A stretch of DNA of 12,319 bases, taken from assembly GCA_001920085.1 (NCBI GenBank), contig MNJC01000134.1:1-12319 (forward strand), in the 5' to 3' direction. Positions 1-4,792 of this stretch are shown here, in pieces. The position numbers were made by a program, and so were the translations under genes. The DNA comes from Actinobacteria bacterium 13_1_20CM_4_69_9 (GTDB lineage: Bacteria > Actinomycetota > Thermoleophilia > Gaiellales > Gaiellaceae). The notes beneath the pieces were generated by a model, which saw nothing but the letters and a program-made list of their open reading frames with translations, did not search any database and was not told the origin of the DNA. Positions within the stretch are counted from its first letter, which is position 1. Each line of letters starts with the position of its first letter.

Positions 1-89
1 CGGTGACCCTCGTCCCGGGCCTCTACAGCTACAGGTCGGACAGGACGAAGAAGCTCCGCGGCTCCTTCGTCGTCAACTTCCCCGCCTGA
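1..89 (+). CDS. C-terminal end of a probable cupredoxin-like protein (partial, 5' end outside window)
   Basis: The reading frame beginning at base 3 is open from the window edge and ends with TGA at 87-89, giving 28 residues that finish VVNFPA. The segment LVPGLYSYRSDR followed by LRGSFVV resembles the last strands of secreted plastocyanin/cupredoxin-like domains, where a 'pG.Y.Y.sD....l.G.f.V' pattern is usual. That is a pattern match by eye on a very short piece. No copper ligand can be assessed, because the body of the protein is outside the window. Its 3' end overlaps the 3' end of the convergent BrkB-family gene by 17 bp. The existence of a coding end here is moderately supported; the family assignment is tentative. 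Confidence 0.4.
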   Translation, partial: VTLVPGLYSYRSDRTKKLRGSFVVNFPA

Positions 90-1014
90 CTGGCTTCACC
101 AGGCCGGCATGCTCGCCGCCCGCGGCGCGTATGTCGGCTTGGCGGTCGAGCTCCGAGTTCAGCTCGGCGCCGTAGAGCACTGCGACGGCCGAGTAGTTCA
201 GCCAGAGCAGGAGAATGATCCCGCTCGCAAGCATCCCGTATGTCTTCGTGTAGTTCCCGGCGAAGGTCACGTACAGCGCGAACAGTCCCGAAAGCACCAG
301 CCAGAGGGCGGCGCCGAGGATCGATCCCGGCGTGACCCACTTCCAGCTGCGCTGCCTCATGTTCGGCCCGAGGTAGTAGACGAGCGCGAAGAAGAGCAAG
401 ACCGCGCAGAACGCGATCGGCCAGCGGAGAATCGACCACGTCCACTGGAACGCGCCGCCGAGCCCCGCCTTCTTCGAAATCGCATCGCCCAGCGACCCGC
501 CGACCACGATCAGGAGGAAGACCCCCGCCGTCGTGAGCCCGGTCGCGACGACCAGGATGATCGCGATGATGCGCGACTTCCAGAACGGCCGCGTCTCCTG
601 CAGCTCGTACGCCCGGTTGACCGCTTTCATGATCGTCCCCATCGCACCGCTCGCGACCCAGACGGCGCCGAAGAAGCCGATCGCGAACGCGACCGCCGAG
701 GTACCGCCGCCGGAATCCTTCTCCAGGTTCGTGATGAACGTGATCACGCCCTCGGGCGCGATCGGGTCGAGCAGCCGCTCGAGGTTGTCGAACAGGTTGA
801 ACAGGCCGAGCGCGCCGATGACGAACGCGACAGCCGGGAAGAACGCGAGCAGCGAGCTGTAGGCGATCTGCTGCGACAGGCCCATGCAGTCGTCGCGCAT
901 GAACGCGCTGAAGCTGCCTTTCAGCGCGGCGATCCATTCGCCGCGGCTCAGCCGCTCCGGCGAGCTGGGCGCGCGCCCGACCCGTGCGCGTCGGTGCTCA
1001 GTCGCGGTTGACAA
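73..1014 (-). CDS. YihY/virulence factor BrkB family membrane protein
   Basis: This is a 313-aa polytopic inner-membrane protein. Hydrophobic segments lie near residues 53-72, 106-128, 147-172, 195-214, 228-250 and 257-283, giving the usual six-helix YihY/BrkB arrangement. The family signature near residues 259-288 (YGMLASGIILLLWLNYSAV, then YGAELNSEL) is clear, as is an N-terminal DDCMGLSQQIAYSSLLAFFP segment. Length is normal for the family. The only start that keeps the full N-terminal domain is TTG at 1012-1014; the next ATG, at 898-900, would remove the first 38 residues. The gene is last in the five-gene minus-strand operon and overlaps the DUF3618 gene by 17 bp. The molecular function of this family is not firmly established (the old RNase BN assignment was withdrawn), so only an envelope role is inferred. 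The tail is basic and hydrophilic. Confidence 0.9.
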   Translation of the reverse strand: MSTATEHRRARVGRAPSSPERLSRGEWIAALKGSFSAFMRDDCMGLSQQIAYSSLLAFFPAVAFVIGALGLFNLFDNLERLLDPIAPEGVITFITNLEKDSGGGTSAVAFAIGFFGAVWVASGAMGTIMKAVNRAYELQETRPFWKSRIIAIILVVATGLTTAGVFLLIVVGGSLGDAISKKAGLGGAFQWTWSILRWPIAFCAVLLFFALVYYLGPNMRQRSWKWVTPGSILGAALWLVLSGLFALYVTFAGNYTKTYGMLASGIILLLWLNYSAVAVLYGAELNSELDRQADIRAAGGEHAGLVKPVRRGS

Positions 1015-1285
1015 GGCGGAAGCGCCCGACCTGGGCCTTCGTCTCGCCTTCGCGGCCGCGCCGGAAGATCAGTCGCGCGGTCGCGCCGACCCCTCCTGCC
1101 AGCAGAAACCCGACGCCGAGCGCGCCGATCGCCGCCGGCACCAGGTTGGCGCGCAGCTTCGCGCGCACGTCCGTCACCTCTTCGATGCTGTCGCGCAGCG
1201 ACTCCGCCGCGCCGGCCAGCTGCTCCCGCTCGTTCTCGATGTCGCGCCGGACGTCGGCGACCGTGCGCGAGTTGCTACCGGCCAT
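998..1285 (-). CDS. DUF3618 domain-containing protein
   Basis: This 95-aa protein begins with ATG at 1283-1285. Residues 8-45 form a charged, probably helical segment (TVADVRRDIENEREQLAGA...) that matches the DUF3618 pattern 'R.dIe..R..La.t.d.L'. One membrane helix follows at about residues 48-70 (LVPAAIGALGVGFLLAGGV), and then a basic tail (RLIFRRGREGE). The topology suggests an N-terminal coiled helix anchored in the cytoplasmic membrane. DUF3618 proteins commonly neighbour holin-like and other small envelope proteins in actinobacteria, as here. The gene overlaps the upstream holin-family gene by 11 bp and the downstream BrkB gene by 17 bp, which indicates one transcript and probable translational coupling. 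No enzymatic residues are apparent and the biochemical role is unknown. Confidence 0.8.
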   Translation of the reverse strand: MAGSNSRTVADVRRDIENEREQLAGAAESLRDSIEEVTDVRAKLRANLVPAAIGALGVGFLLAGGVGATARLIFRRGREGETKAQVGRFRLVNRD

Positions 1286-1673
1286 TGCTCTTCAACGCCT
1301 CGGTTGTCAACTTCGCCTCCTGGATCGCCTGCTCCGGGACCGGCGGCGTGCCCTTCTTGATGCGATTGAGGGCGAGGAAGCCGAGGACTGCCGCCATGAG
1401 CAGCAGGATCCCCGCCACCACGAGCAGAGCCGCCCAGGTGGGCATCACGAGCGCGAGGGCGGCGGCGATCGCCGCATAGACGAACGCGGCCATGAACACG
1501 AGCAGCCCGGCGGCCGCGACGGCGAGGCCGATGCCGAGGCCGAGCGAGACCACCTTGCGCTTGAGCTCGAGCGCTGCGAGCTCGAGCTCGAGCCGGACGA
1601 TCGAGCTCGTGCGCTCGGCGACCTCCTTGACGGCGGCGCCGACGCCCTGCGAGTCAGTCTCGTGGGTGGGCAT
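1275..1673 (-). CDS. Phage holin family protein (DUF1469/Phage_holin_3_6-like)
   Basis: This 132-aa membrane protein has an amphipathic N-terminal helix rich in Leu-Glu and Ala-Leu (about residues 13-42, including LELELAALELKRK). Two long hydrophobic segments follow at about 45-76 and 80-103, then a short polar tail ending KSNGR. This matches actinobacterial proteins annotated as Phage_holin_3_6 (YqjE/DUF1469-like). They are chromosomal envelope proteins and not evidence of a prophage; no phage genes are nearby. The start is ATG at 1671-1673, preceded by a good Shine-Dalgarno site (GGAGG, 5 nt away). Longer in-frame extensions run into the preceding gene and were rejected. The gene overlaps its upstream neighbour by 20 bp and DUF3618 by 11 bp. 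Confidence 0.8.
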   Translation of the reverse strand: MPTHETDSQGVGAAVKEVAERTSSIVRLELELAALELKRKVVSLGLGIGLAVAAAGLLVFMAAFVYAAIAAALALVMPTWAALLVVAGILLLMAAVLGFLALNRIKKGTPPVPEQAIQEAKLTTEALKSNGR

Positions 1674-2019
1674 GGCCCCTCCAGTCGATCCATTTCGCGA
1701 GGACGACTCCGGCGACGATCGCAACGCCCACGAGGAGGAACGGGTTGGGCCCGCCGCTGCCTTCCTTCTTCGGCTTCTTGCGCTTGCCGAGCTGCGGGCT
1801 CGTCGGGGAGAGCGGTGCCTTCCCCGGCTGCTGGTTGACCGGCGCCTCGCCTTTCGCGCGCGCCTTGATCAGGCTCGGCTTCAGCTTGCGGATGAAATCG
1901 GCGTCCTCCGCGAGCGGCTCGGCGAGCTTCGCCTTGACACCGCCTTCGCCGGCCATCTGGCTCGCGAGTTGCTGCAGCTTGTTCGCCGCGCGCTCGACTT
2001 TTTGATCGGCTGTCGTCAT
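1654..2019 (-). CDS. Small membrane-anchored protein of unknown function
   Basis: This 121-aa protein starts at ATG 2017-2019, which forms an ATGA overlap with the stop of the 42-aa gene before it. Residues 1-55 are charged and helix-prone (MTTADQKVERAANKLQQLAS..., then FIRKLKPSLIKARAK). Residues 56-92 are a Pro/Gln/Lys/Gly-rich linker, and residues 93-109 (PFLLVGVAIVAGVVLAK) form one membrane helix close to the C-terminus. The protein would therefore be tail-anchored with a basic soluble region. I recognise no named domain. It resembles the many short helical envelope-associated proteins found with DUF3618 and holin-family genes. The longer open frame reaching 2217 was rejected because it would swallow the upstream small gene and is rich in arginine of the sort expected in a shadow frame. 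Confidence 0.75.
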   Translation of the reverse strand: MTTADQKVERAANKLQQLASQMAGEGGVKAKLAEPLAEDADFIRKLKPSLIKARAKGEAPVNQQPGKAPLSPTSPQLGKRKKPKKEGSGGPNPFLLVGVAIVAGVVLAKWIDWRGHAHPRD

Positions 2020-2144
2020 TTCTTCGTCGGAGGCTCTTCGCCGGTGAGCGTACGCCAGATTCCCGAGGCGGCGCGCCGCGAAACGATGGTGGCGACGGCG
2101 CCGAGAGCGCCGTACAGGGCGGACCAGAGCAGTTTGCGCAGCAT
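2016..2144 (-). CDS. 42-aa DUF4235-like small membrane protein
   Basis: This is a short gene that length filters would miss. It encodes 42 residues beginning MLRKLLWSALYGALGAVAT and ending WRTLTGEEPPTKK. The hydrophobic first half (about residues 5-20) and the 'W....G..PP' ending resemble DUF4235 proteins of actinobacteria, which have a short membrane helix followed by a tryptophan and a Gly-x-x-Pro-Pro motif. The start is ATG at 2142-2144; TTG two codons earlier is an alternative, and an in-frame stop lies just upstream of that. The stop overlaps the next gene's start as ATGA, the classic arrangement for translational coupling. It is the first gene of the five-gene minus-strand operon and is divergent from argR with 59 bp between starts. 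There is no good Shine-Dalgarno site. Family assignment is by eye only. Confidence 0.62.
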   Translation of the reverse strand: MLRKLLWSALYGALGAVATIVSRRAASGIWRTLTGEEPPTKK

Positions 2145-2182
2145 GCGCAAGGTGTTCTACCAGGCAGCGCTCGTTGGAAACA

Positions 2183-2209
2183 CTGCATACGTATGCTGGA
2201 TCTATGCAG
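2183..2209. promoter_or_regulatory. ARG-box-like operator overlapping the putative argR promoter
   Basis: A perfect 12-bp palindrome, GCATACGTATGC, lies at 2185-2196. Read as TGCAT-N4-ATGCT (2184-2197), it has the same half-site spacing as the E. coli ARG box (TGAAT-N4-ATTCA). A third half-site, TATGCAG (2203-2209), is the exact inverse of CTGCATA (2183-2189) and a direct near-repeat, 11 bp away, of TATGCTG (2192-2198). TATGCT at 2192-2197 also reads as a -10 hexamer (TAnnnT) that would place transcription start at or just before the argR ATG at 2204, implying a leaderless message. An ArgR hexamer bound here would block that promoter, which suggests autorepression. It might also affect the divergent operon starting at 2144. 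The inverted repeat is seen; ArgR binding is inferred. Confidence 0.45.
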
Positions 2210-2665
2210 CTGGCCAAGGCAGAGCGTCACCGTTTGATCGAGAGCGTCGTCTCGCGCAAGCGCGTCGGCACACAGTTCGAACTGCTCGACGCCCTCGCAG
2301 GCTCCGGCTGTTCGGTCACGCAGGCGACCGTCTCGCGGGACATCCGCGAGCTCGGATTGGAGAAGACGCATGATCAGCTCGGCCGGCCGCGCTACGTGCT
2401 GCCGCATGTCGCTCGTCGCAGCGATCCGGCCGAAGCGCTCAACACGGTGCTCGGGCAGTTCGGCCGGTCGGTGACGCCGGCAGGGAACATCGTCGTGTTG
2501 CAGAGCGACCTCGGCGCGGCGCCCGCGATCGCGCGGGCGCTCGATCAGCTCGCGCACGACCGCGTCGTCGGGACGCTCGCGGGCGACGACACCGTGCTCG
2601 TCGTGGCGCCGTCCGAGCGTGACGCGCGCACGCTTGCGCGCGAGCTCGCCGCGATCGTCGGCTAA
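2204..2665 (+). CDS. argR: Arginine repressor ArgR
   Basis: This 153-aa protein has the normal length for ArgR/AhrC. Residues 1-68 form the winged-helix DNA-binding domain with the signature TQATVSRDIRELGLEK (39-54), containing the Ser-Arg pair (44-45) that enters the major groove. The C-terminal domain (about 75-153) performs hexamerisation and arginine binding. It contains GTLAGDDTVLVV, with the two arginine-contacting aspartates at 128 and 129. The family represses arginine biosynthesis and can activate catabolism in response to arginine. The ATG at 2204-2206 was chosen because it gives the canonical N-terminus; an upstream in-frame ATG at 2174 would add ten residues and place the operator inside the gene. 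No arginine biosynthesis gene is in the window, so it stands apart from its usual regulon. It converges on the PRC-barrel gene with a 4-bp overlap. Confidence 0.93.
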   Translation: MQLAKAERHRLIESVVSRKRVGTQFELLDALAGSGCSVTQATVSRDIRELGLEKTHDQLGRPRYVLPHVARRSDPAEALNTVLGQFGRSVTPAGNIVVLQSDLGAAPAIARALDQLAHDRVVGTLAGDDTVLVVAPSERDARTLARELAAIVG

Positions 2666-3066
2666 CGGTTGAACACCCGGCGCAGCGCGTGCCGGATGCG
2701 CGTGAGCAGGTTGAGCCGCTCTTCGTGCGGGTGGATCGGCGCTTCGACCGACGCCTCGGCGCGGCGCAGGGCGCCTGCGTCCTCCGGCAGGATCTCGGCG
2801 CTCGTCGGCGCCTCCTCGTACTCGCCGAGCCGGTCGATGTGGTCCTTCGAGATCGTCAACTGGACCTGTCCCTCGGTGATCGAGCCGACTTGCTCGGAGG
2901 GGACGTAGCGCGGACGGCCGAGCAGGCTCGTCGAGACGGAGAGGCCGTTGAAGATGTCGTCGCTCGAATCGCCGACGACCTCGTCCACCGAGCCGACCTC
3001 TTCTCCCGCCGCGTCCACCACCTTCCAGCCCGGCTCGATCAGGAACCAGGAGACGGGATCGCTCAT
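2662..3066 (-). CDS. PRC-barrel-like domain protein
   Basis: This is a 134-aa soluble protein. Residues 8-80 read as a PRC-barrel/DUF2171-like beta domain: GWKVVDAAGEEVGSVDEVVG, then RPRYVPSEQVGSI and VQLTISKDHID. These are the usual 'g.kV.d..G..iG.v..v' and 'vP...i......v.l' strands. The remaining 50 residues are charged (Ala/Glu-rich, then arginine-rich, ending RHALRRVFNR) with no membrane segment. PRC-barrel proteins in actinobacteria are often general-stress or RNA/ribosome-associated proteins; a specific role cannot be read from the sequence. The start is ATG at 3064-3066, in an ATGA overlap with the 213-aa gene upstream, so the two are very likely co-translated. Its stop overlaps the argR stop by 4 bp in convergent orientation. 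Confidence 0.78.
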   Translation of the reverse strand: MSDPVSWFLIEPGWKVVDAAGEEVGSVDEVVGDSSDDIFNGLSVSTSLLGRPRYVPSEQVGSITEGQVQLTISKDHIDRLGEYEEAPTSAEILPEDAGALRRAEASVEAPIHPHEERLNLLTRIRHALRRVFNR

Positions 3067-3704
3067 ACGACGCGCCCGTCCACCAGCCAGACGGGCCCCT
3101 GCGTCCCGACCGGATTCGTGTCGGAGAGCACGCGGAGGATCTCGACCTCGCCGGTCAGGCCGTCCTCCTCGCAGCGCTCGAAGCAGCGCGTCGCCATCTC
3201 GGGTGACGCGCCGTAGCCGAAGTGGTGCGCGCCGCGGAACCGAAGCGCGTTCGGCTCGCCGAAACGGGCCGGGTTGAGCGGGGCGAGGAGCAAGGCGCCG
3301 CGTTCGACGTAGTCGGTCGAGTCGAAGCGGACCTCGGCGTACAGGTCGCTCCAATCGGCCGGGACCCCGTCGAGCGCGCGCTTCCACTGGTCGCGCAGGC
3401 TCTCGCGCCGCCGCCGCTCGGCGCGTGTGGCCTCCGTCGCGCCGACGAGCTCGAGCGCGCCGCGGATGCCTTCGCCGTCGAGGCGCCGCAGCAACCGCCG
3501 CACGCCCTCGGGCGCGACGCCGCCGCCACGCCGCGTCGTCGTGAAACGGATCGTCGTTCCACGGCGACCCGGATTCGCCGGGCCGAGCATCGCGGCCGCA
3601 CGGTCGCGGCGCGCGCCGTCGACGACGGCGAGCACCAACGTCGCCTCGGTCCAGTCGCCCGGCAGCTCGCGCTCGATCTCGTTGAAGCGATCGACGAGTC
3701 TCAC
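3063..3704 (-). CDS. Uncharacterised 213-aa protein
   Basis: I do not recognise a family. The protein starts at GTG 3702-3704 (VRLVDRFNEIERELP), which is the first plausible start upstream of clearly protein-like sequence; the frame stays open further upstream but would run into the E1 alpha gene. Visible features are an N-terminal alpha/beta region with a hydrophobic strand (ATLVLAVVDG, about 20-30), an arginine-rich middle with several short helices (about 65-115), and a C-terminal region rich in aromatic and Gly residues (FRGAHHFGYGASPEMATRCFERC, about 160-183). It has no signal peptide and no membrane helix. Two cysteines lie four residues apart in the CFERC segment. It forms a two-gene unit with the PRC-barrel gene (4-bp overlap) and diverges from the E1 alpha gene across only 24 bp. 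Confidence 0.72.
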   Translation of the reverse strand: MRLVDRFNEIERELPGDWTEATLVLAVVDGARRDRAAAMLGPANPGRRGTTIRFTTTRRGGGVAPEGVRRLLRRLDGEGIRGALELVGATEATRAERRRRESLRDQWKRALDGVPADWSDLYAEVRFDSTDYVERGALLLAPLNPARFGEPNALRFRGAHHFGYGASPEMATRCFERCEEDGLTGEVEILRVLSDTNPVGTQGPVWLVDGRVV

Positions 3705-3728
3705 GGGCCGCAGCTTAAACTGAGTCTC
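3705..3728. promoter_or_regulatory. 24-bp divergent promoter between the 213-aa gene and E1 alpha
   Basis: The two GTG starts at 3704 (minus) and 3729 (plus) are separated by 24 bp. The centre holds AGCTTAAACT (3712-3721), a nearly palindromic AT-rich patch in otherwise very GC-rich sequence. On the plus strand TAAACT (3716-3721) fits a -10 hexamer, with the first transcribed base at about 3728-3729, giving an essentially leaderless E1 alpha message. On the minus strand the same patch reads TTTAAG and would likewise give a very short leader. Any -35 elements must lie inside the opposing coding sequence. This is inferred from spacing and composition. Confidence 0.35.
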
Positions 3729-4700
3729 GTGGCAAAGGTTGAGCAGAAAGGGACGCTCTCGAAGTCCGATCTTCGCGACTTCTTCCGCGAGATGCTGTTG
3801 ATCCGCCGCTTCGAGGAGAAGGTCGAGGAGCGCTTTCGCGCCGGCGAGCTGCCGGGCTTCCTCCACGTCGCAATCGGACAGGAAGCCGTCGCGGTCGGCG
3901 TCTGCCGCGCGCTCGAGGAGGGCGACATCATCGCCTCGACGCACCGTGCGCACGGTCACACGCTCGCGAAAGGCACCACGCCGAACGAGCTGATGGCGGA
4001 GCTGTACGGGAAGCTCGAGGGCTGCTCGCACGGGTACGGCGGGTCGATGCATCTGTACGACGTCGACCGCGGGAACATGGGCGCGAACGCCGTCGTCGGC
4101 GGCGGGCTGCCCGCGATCACCGGCGCGGCGCTCGCGTTCAAGTTCCGGGGCGAGCCGCGAGTCGCCGTGGCGTTCTTCGGGGACGGCGCCACGAACATCG
4201 GGACGTTCCACGAGTCGCTGAACCTCGCCCAGCTGTGGCAGGTGCCGGCCGTGTTCGTCTGCGAGAACAACCACTGGGCGGAGTCCACCCCCGGGTGGCA
4301 GCACATGCCGATCGAGGACATCTCGCAGCGCGCCGTTGCATACGGGATGAAGGCGGTGAAGGTCGACGGACAGGATGTCGAGGCCGTCCACAAGGCGACG
4401 CGCAAGGCGCTCGAGCACGCGCGGAGCGGCAAGGGGCCGGTCTTCATGGCCGTCGAGACGTTCCGGCTCGTCGGCCACTACATCGGCGACCCGCAGGTCT
4501 ATCGCTCGAAGGAGGAGCTCGAGGAGGCGCGTGAGAAGCACGACCCGCTCGACCAACTGCGCGCCAGGCTCGAGCTCTCGGACGACGAGGTCGAGGAGAT
4601 CGACCGCGAGGTGCAGGAGGTCGTCGACGCTTCGGTCGAGTTCGCGAAAAGCGGGACCGATCCGAAGCCGGAGGACGCTTTGAAGAACATCTATGCGTAG
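3729..4700 (+). CDS. pdhA: 2-oxoacid (pyruvate/acetoin-type) dehydrogenase E1 component, alpha subunit
   Basis: This 323-aa protein is the thiamine-diphosphate-binding half of the alpha2beta2 E1 decarboxylase, which decarboxylates a 2-oxoacid and transfers the acyl group to lipoyl-E2. The ThDP motif GDG...NN runs from 151 to 181 (GDGATNIGTFHESLNLAQ... ending ENN). HRAHGHTLAKG (72-82) and GGSMHLYD are typical E1 alpha active-site loops. GNMGANAVVGGGLPAITGAA is closest to AcoA/PdhA-type subunits and not to the larger branched-chain type. Substrate (pyruvate versus acetoin or another 2-oxoacid) cannot be fixed from sequence. The start is GTG 3729-3731; longer in-frame extensions to 3222 lie inside the opposing gene and were rejected. 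It begins the dehydrogenase cluster, and a 92-bp gap holding a double-hairpin repeat separates it from E1 beta. Confidence 0.92.
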   Translation: MAKVEQKGTLSKSDLRDFFREMLLIRRFEEKVEERFRAGELPGFLHVAIGQEAVAVGVCRALEEGDIIASTHRAHGHTLAKGTTPNELMAELYGKLEGCSHGYGGSMHLYDVDRGNMGANAVVGGGLPAITGAALAFKFRGEPRVAVAFFGDGATNIGTFHESLNLAQLWQVPAVFVCENNHWAESTPGWQHMPIEDISQRAVAYGMKAVKVDGQDVEAVHKATRKALEHARSGKGPVFMAVETFRLVGHYIGDPQVYRSKEELEEAREKHDPLDQLRARLELSDDEVEEIDREVQEVVDASVEFAKSGTDPKPEDALKNIYA

Positions 4701-4730
4701 CGTCGATTCATTCGTTCCCGGTCGGCGGCG

Positions 4731-4788
4731 CAGACGGACGCGCGGGCAGAGCCCGCGCGTCCTGGGGCCGGCGCCGACAAGCGGCGCC
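4731..4788 (+). repeat. Double-hairpin repeat element, copy 1 (before E1 beta)
   Basis: This 58-bp element fills most of the gap between E1 alpha and E1 beta. Hairpin 1 (4736-4762) has a perfect 12-bp stem (GGACGCGCGGGC pairing with GCCCGCGCGTCC) closed by an AGA loop. Hairpin 2 (4770-4788) has a perfect 7-bp stem (GGCGCCG with CGGCGCC) and an ACAAG loop. A second copy at 8890-8947 is 52/58 identical with no gaps. The E1 beta ATG begins only 4 nt after hairpin 2. There is no T-run after either hairpin, so a standard intrinsic terminator is unlikely. It could be a cis-acting RNA structure, an mRNA-processing or stability hairpin, or a REP-like dispersed repeat. Confidence 0.85.
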
Positions 4789-4792
4789 TCAG

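Noticed and set aside
1561..1615. Repeated GAGCTCGAG-like blocks
   Set aside because: Explained by alternating Leu and Glu codons in the amphipathic helix of the holin-family protein.
1275..1673. Holin-family gene as a sign of prophage
   Set aside because: Neighbours are chromosomal envelope genes and no integrase, capsid, tail or lysis genes are present; this family is common on actinobacterial chromosomes.
1674..1724. Longer start for the holin-family gene
   Set aside because: ATG at 1671-1673 has a good Shine-Dalgarno site; the extension is Ser/Arg-rich and lies deeper inside the preceding gene.
984..1838. Long plus-strand open frames across the five-gene envelope operon (also 1492-2373)
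   Set aside because: They are antisense to several coherent membrane-protein genes with overlapping starts and stops; their translations are low-complexity and show no domain.
3222..3728. Upstream in-frame extension of E1 alpha by about 169 codons
   Set aside because: The extension lies inside the opposing 213-aa gene and its translation does not resemble E1 alpha, while the family N-terminus begins right after GTG 3729.
4736..4762. Perfect 12-bp hairpin as an intrinsic terminator after E1 alpha
   Set aside because: No T-run follows, the element is repeated before E3, and a terminator here would cut E1 beta off from E1 alpha.
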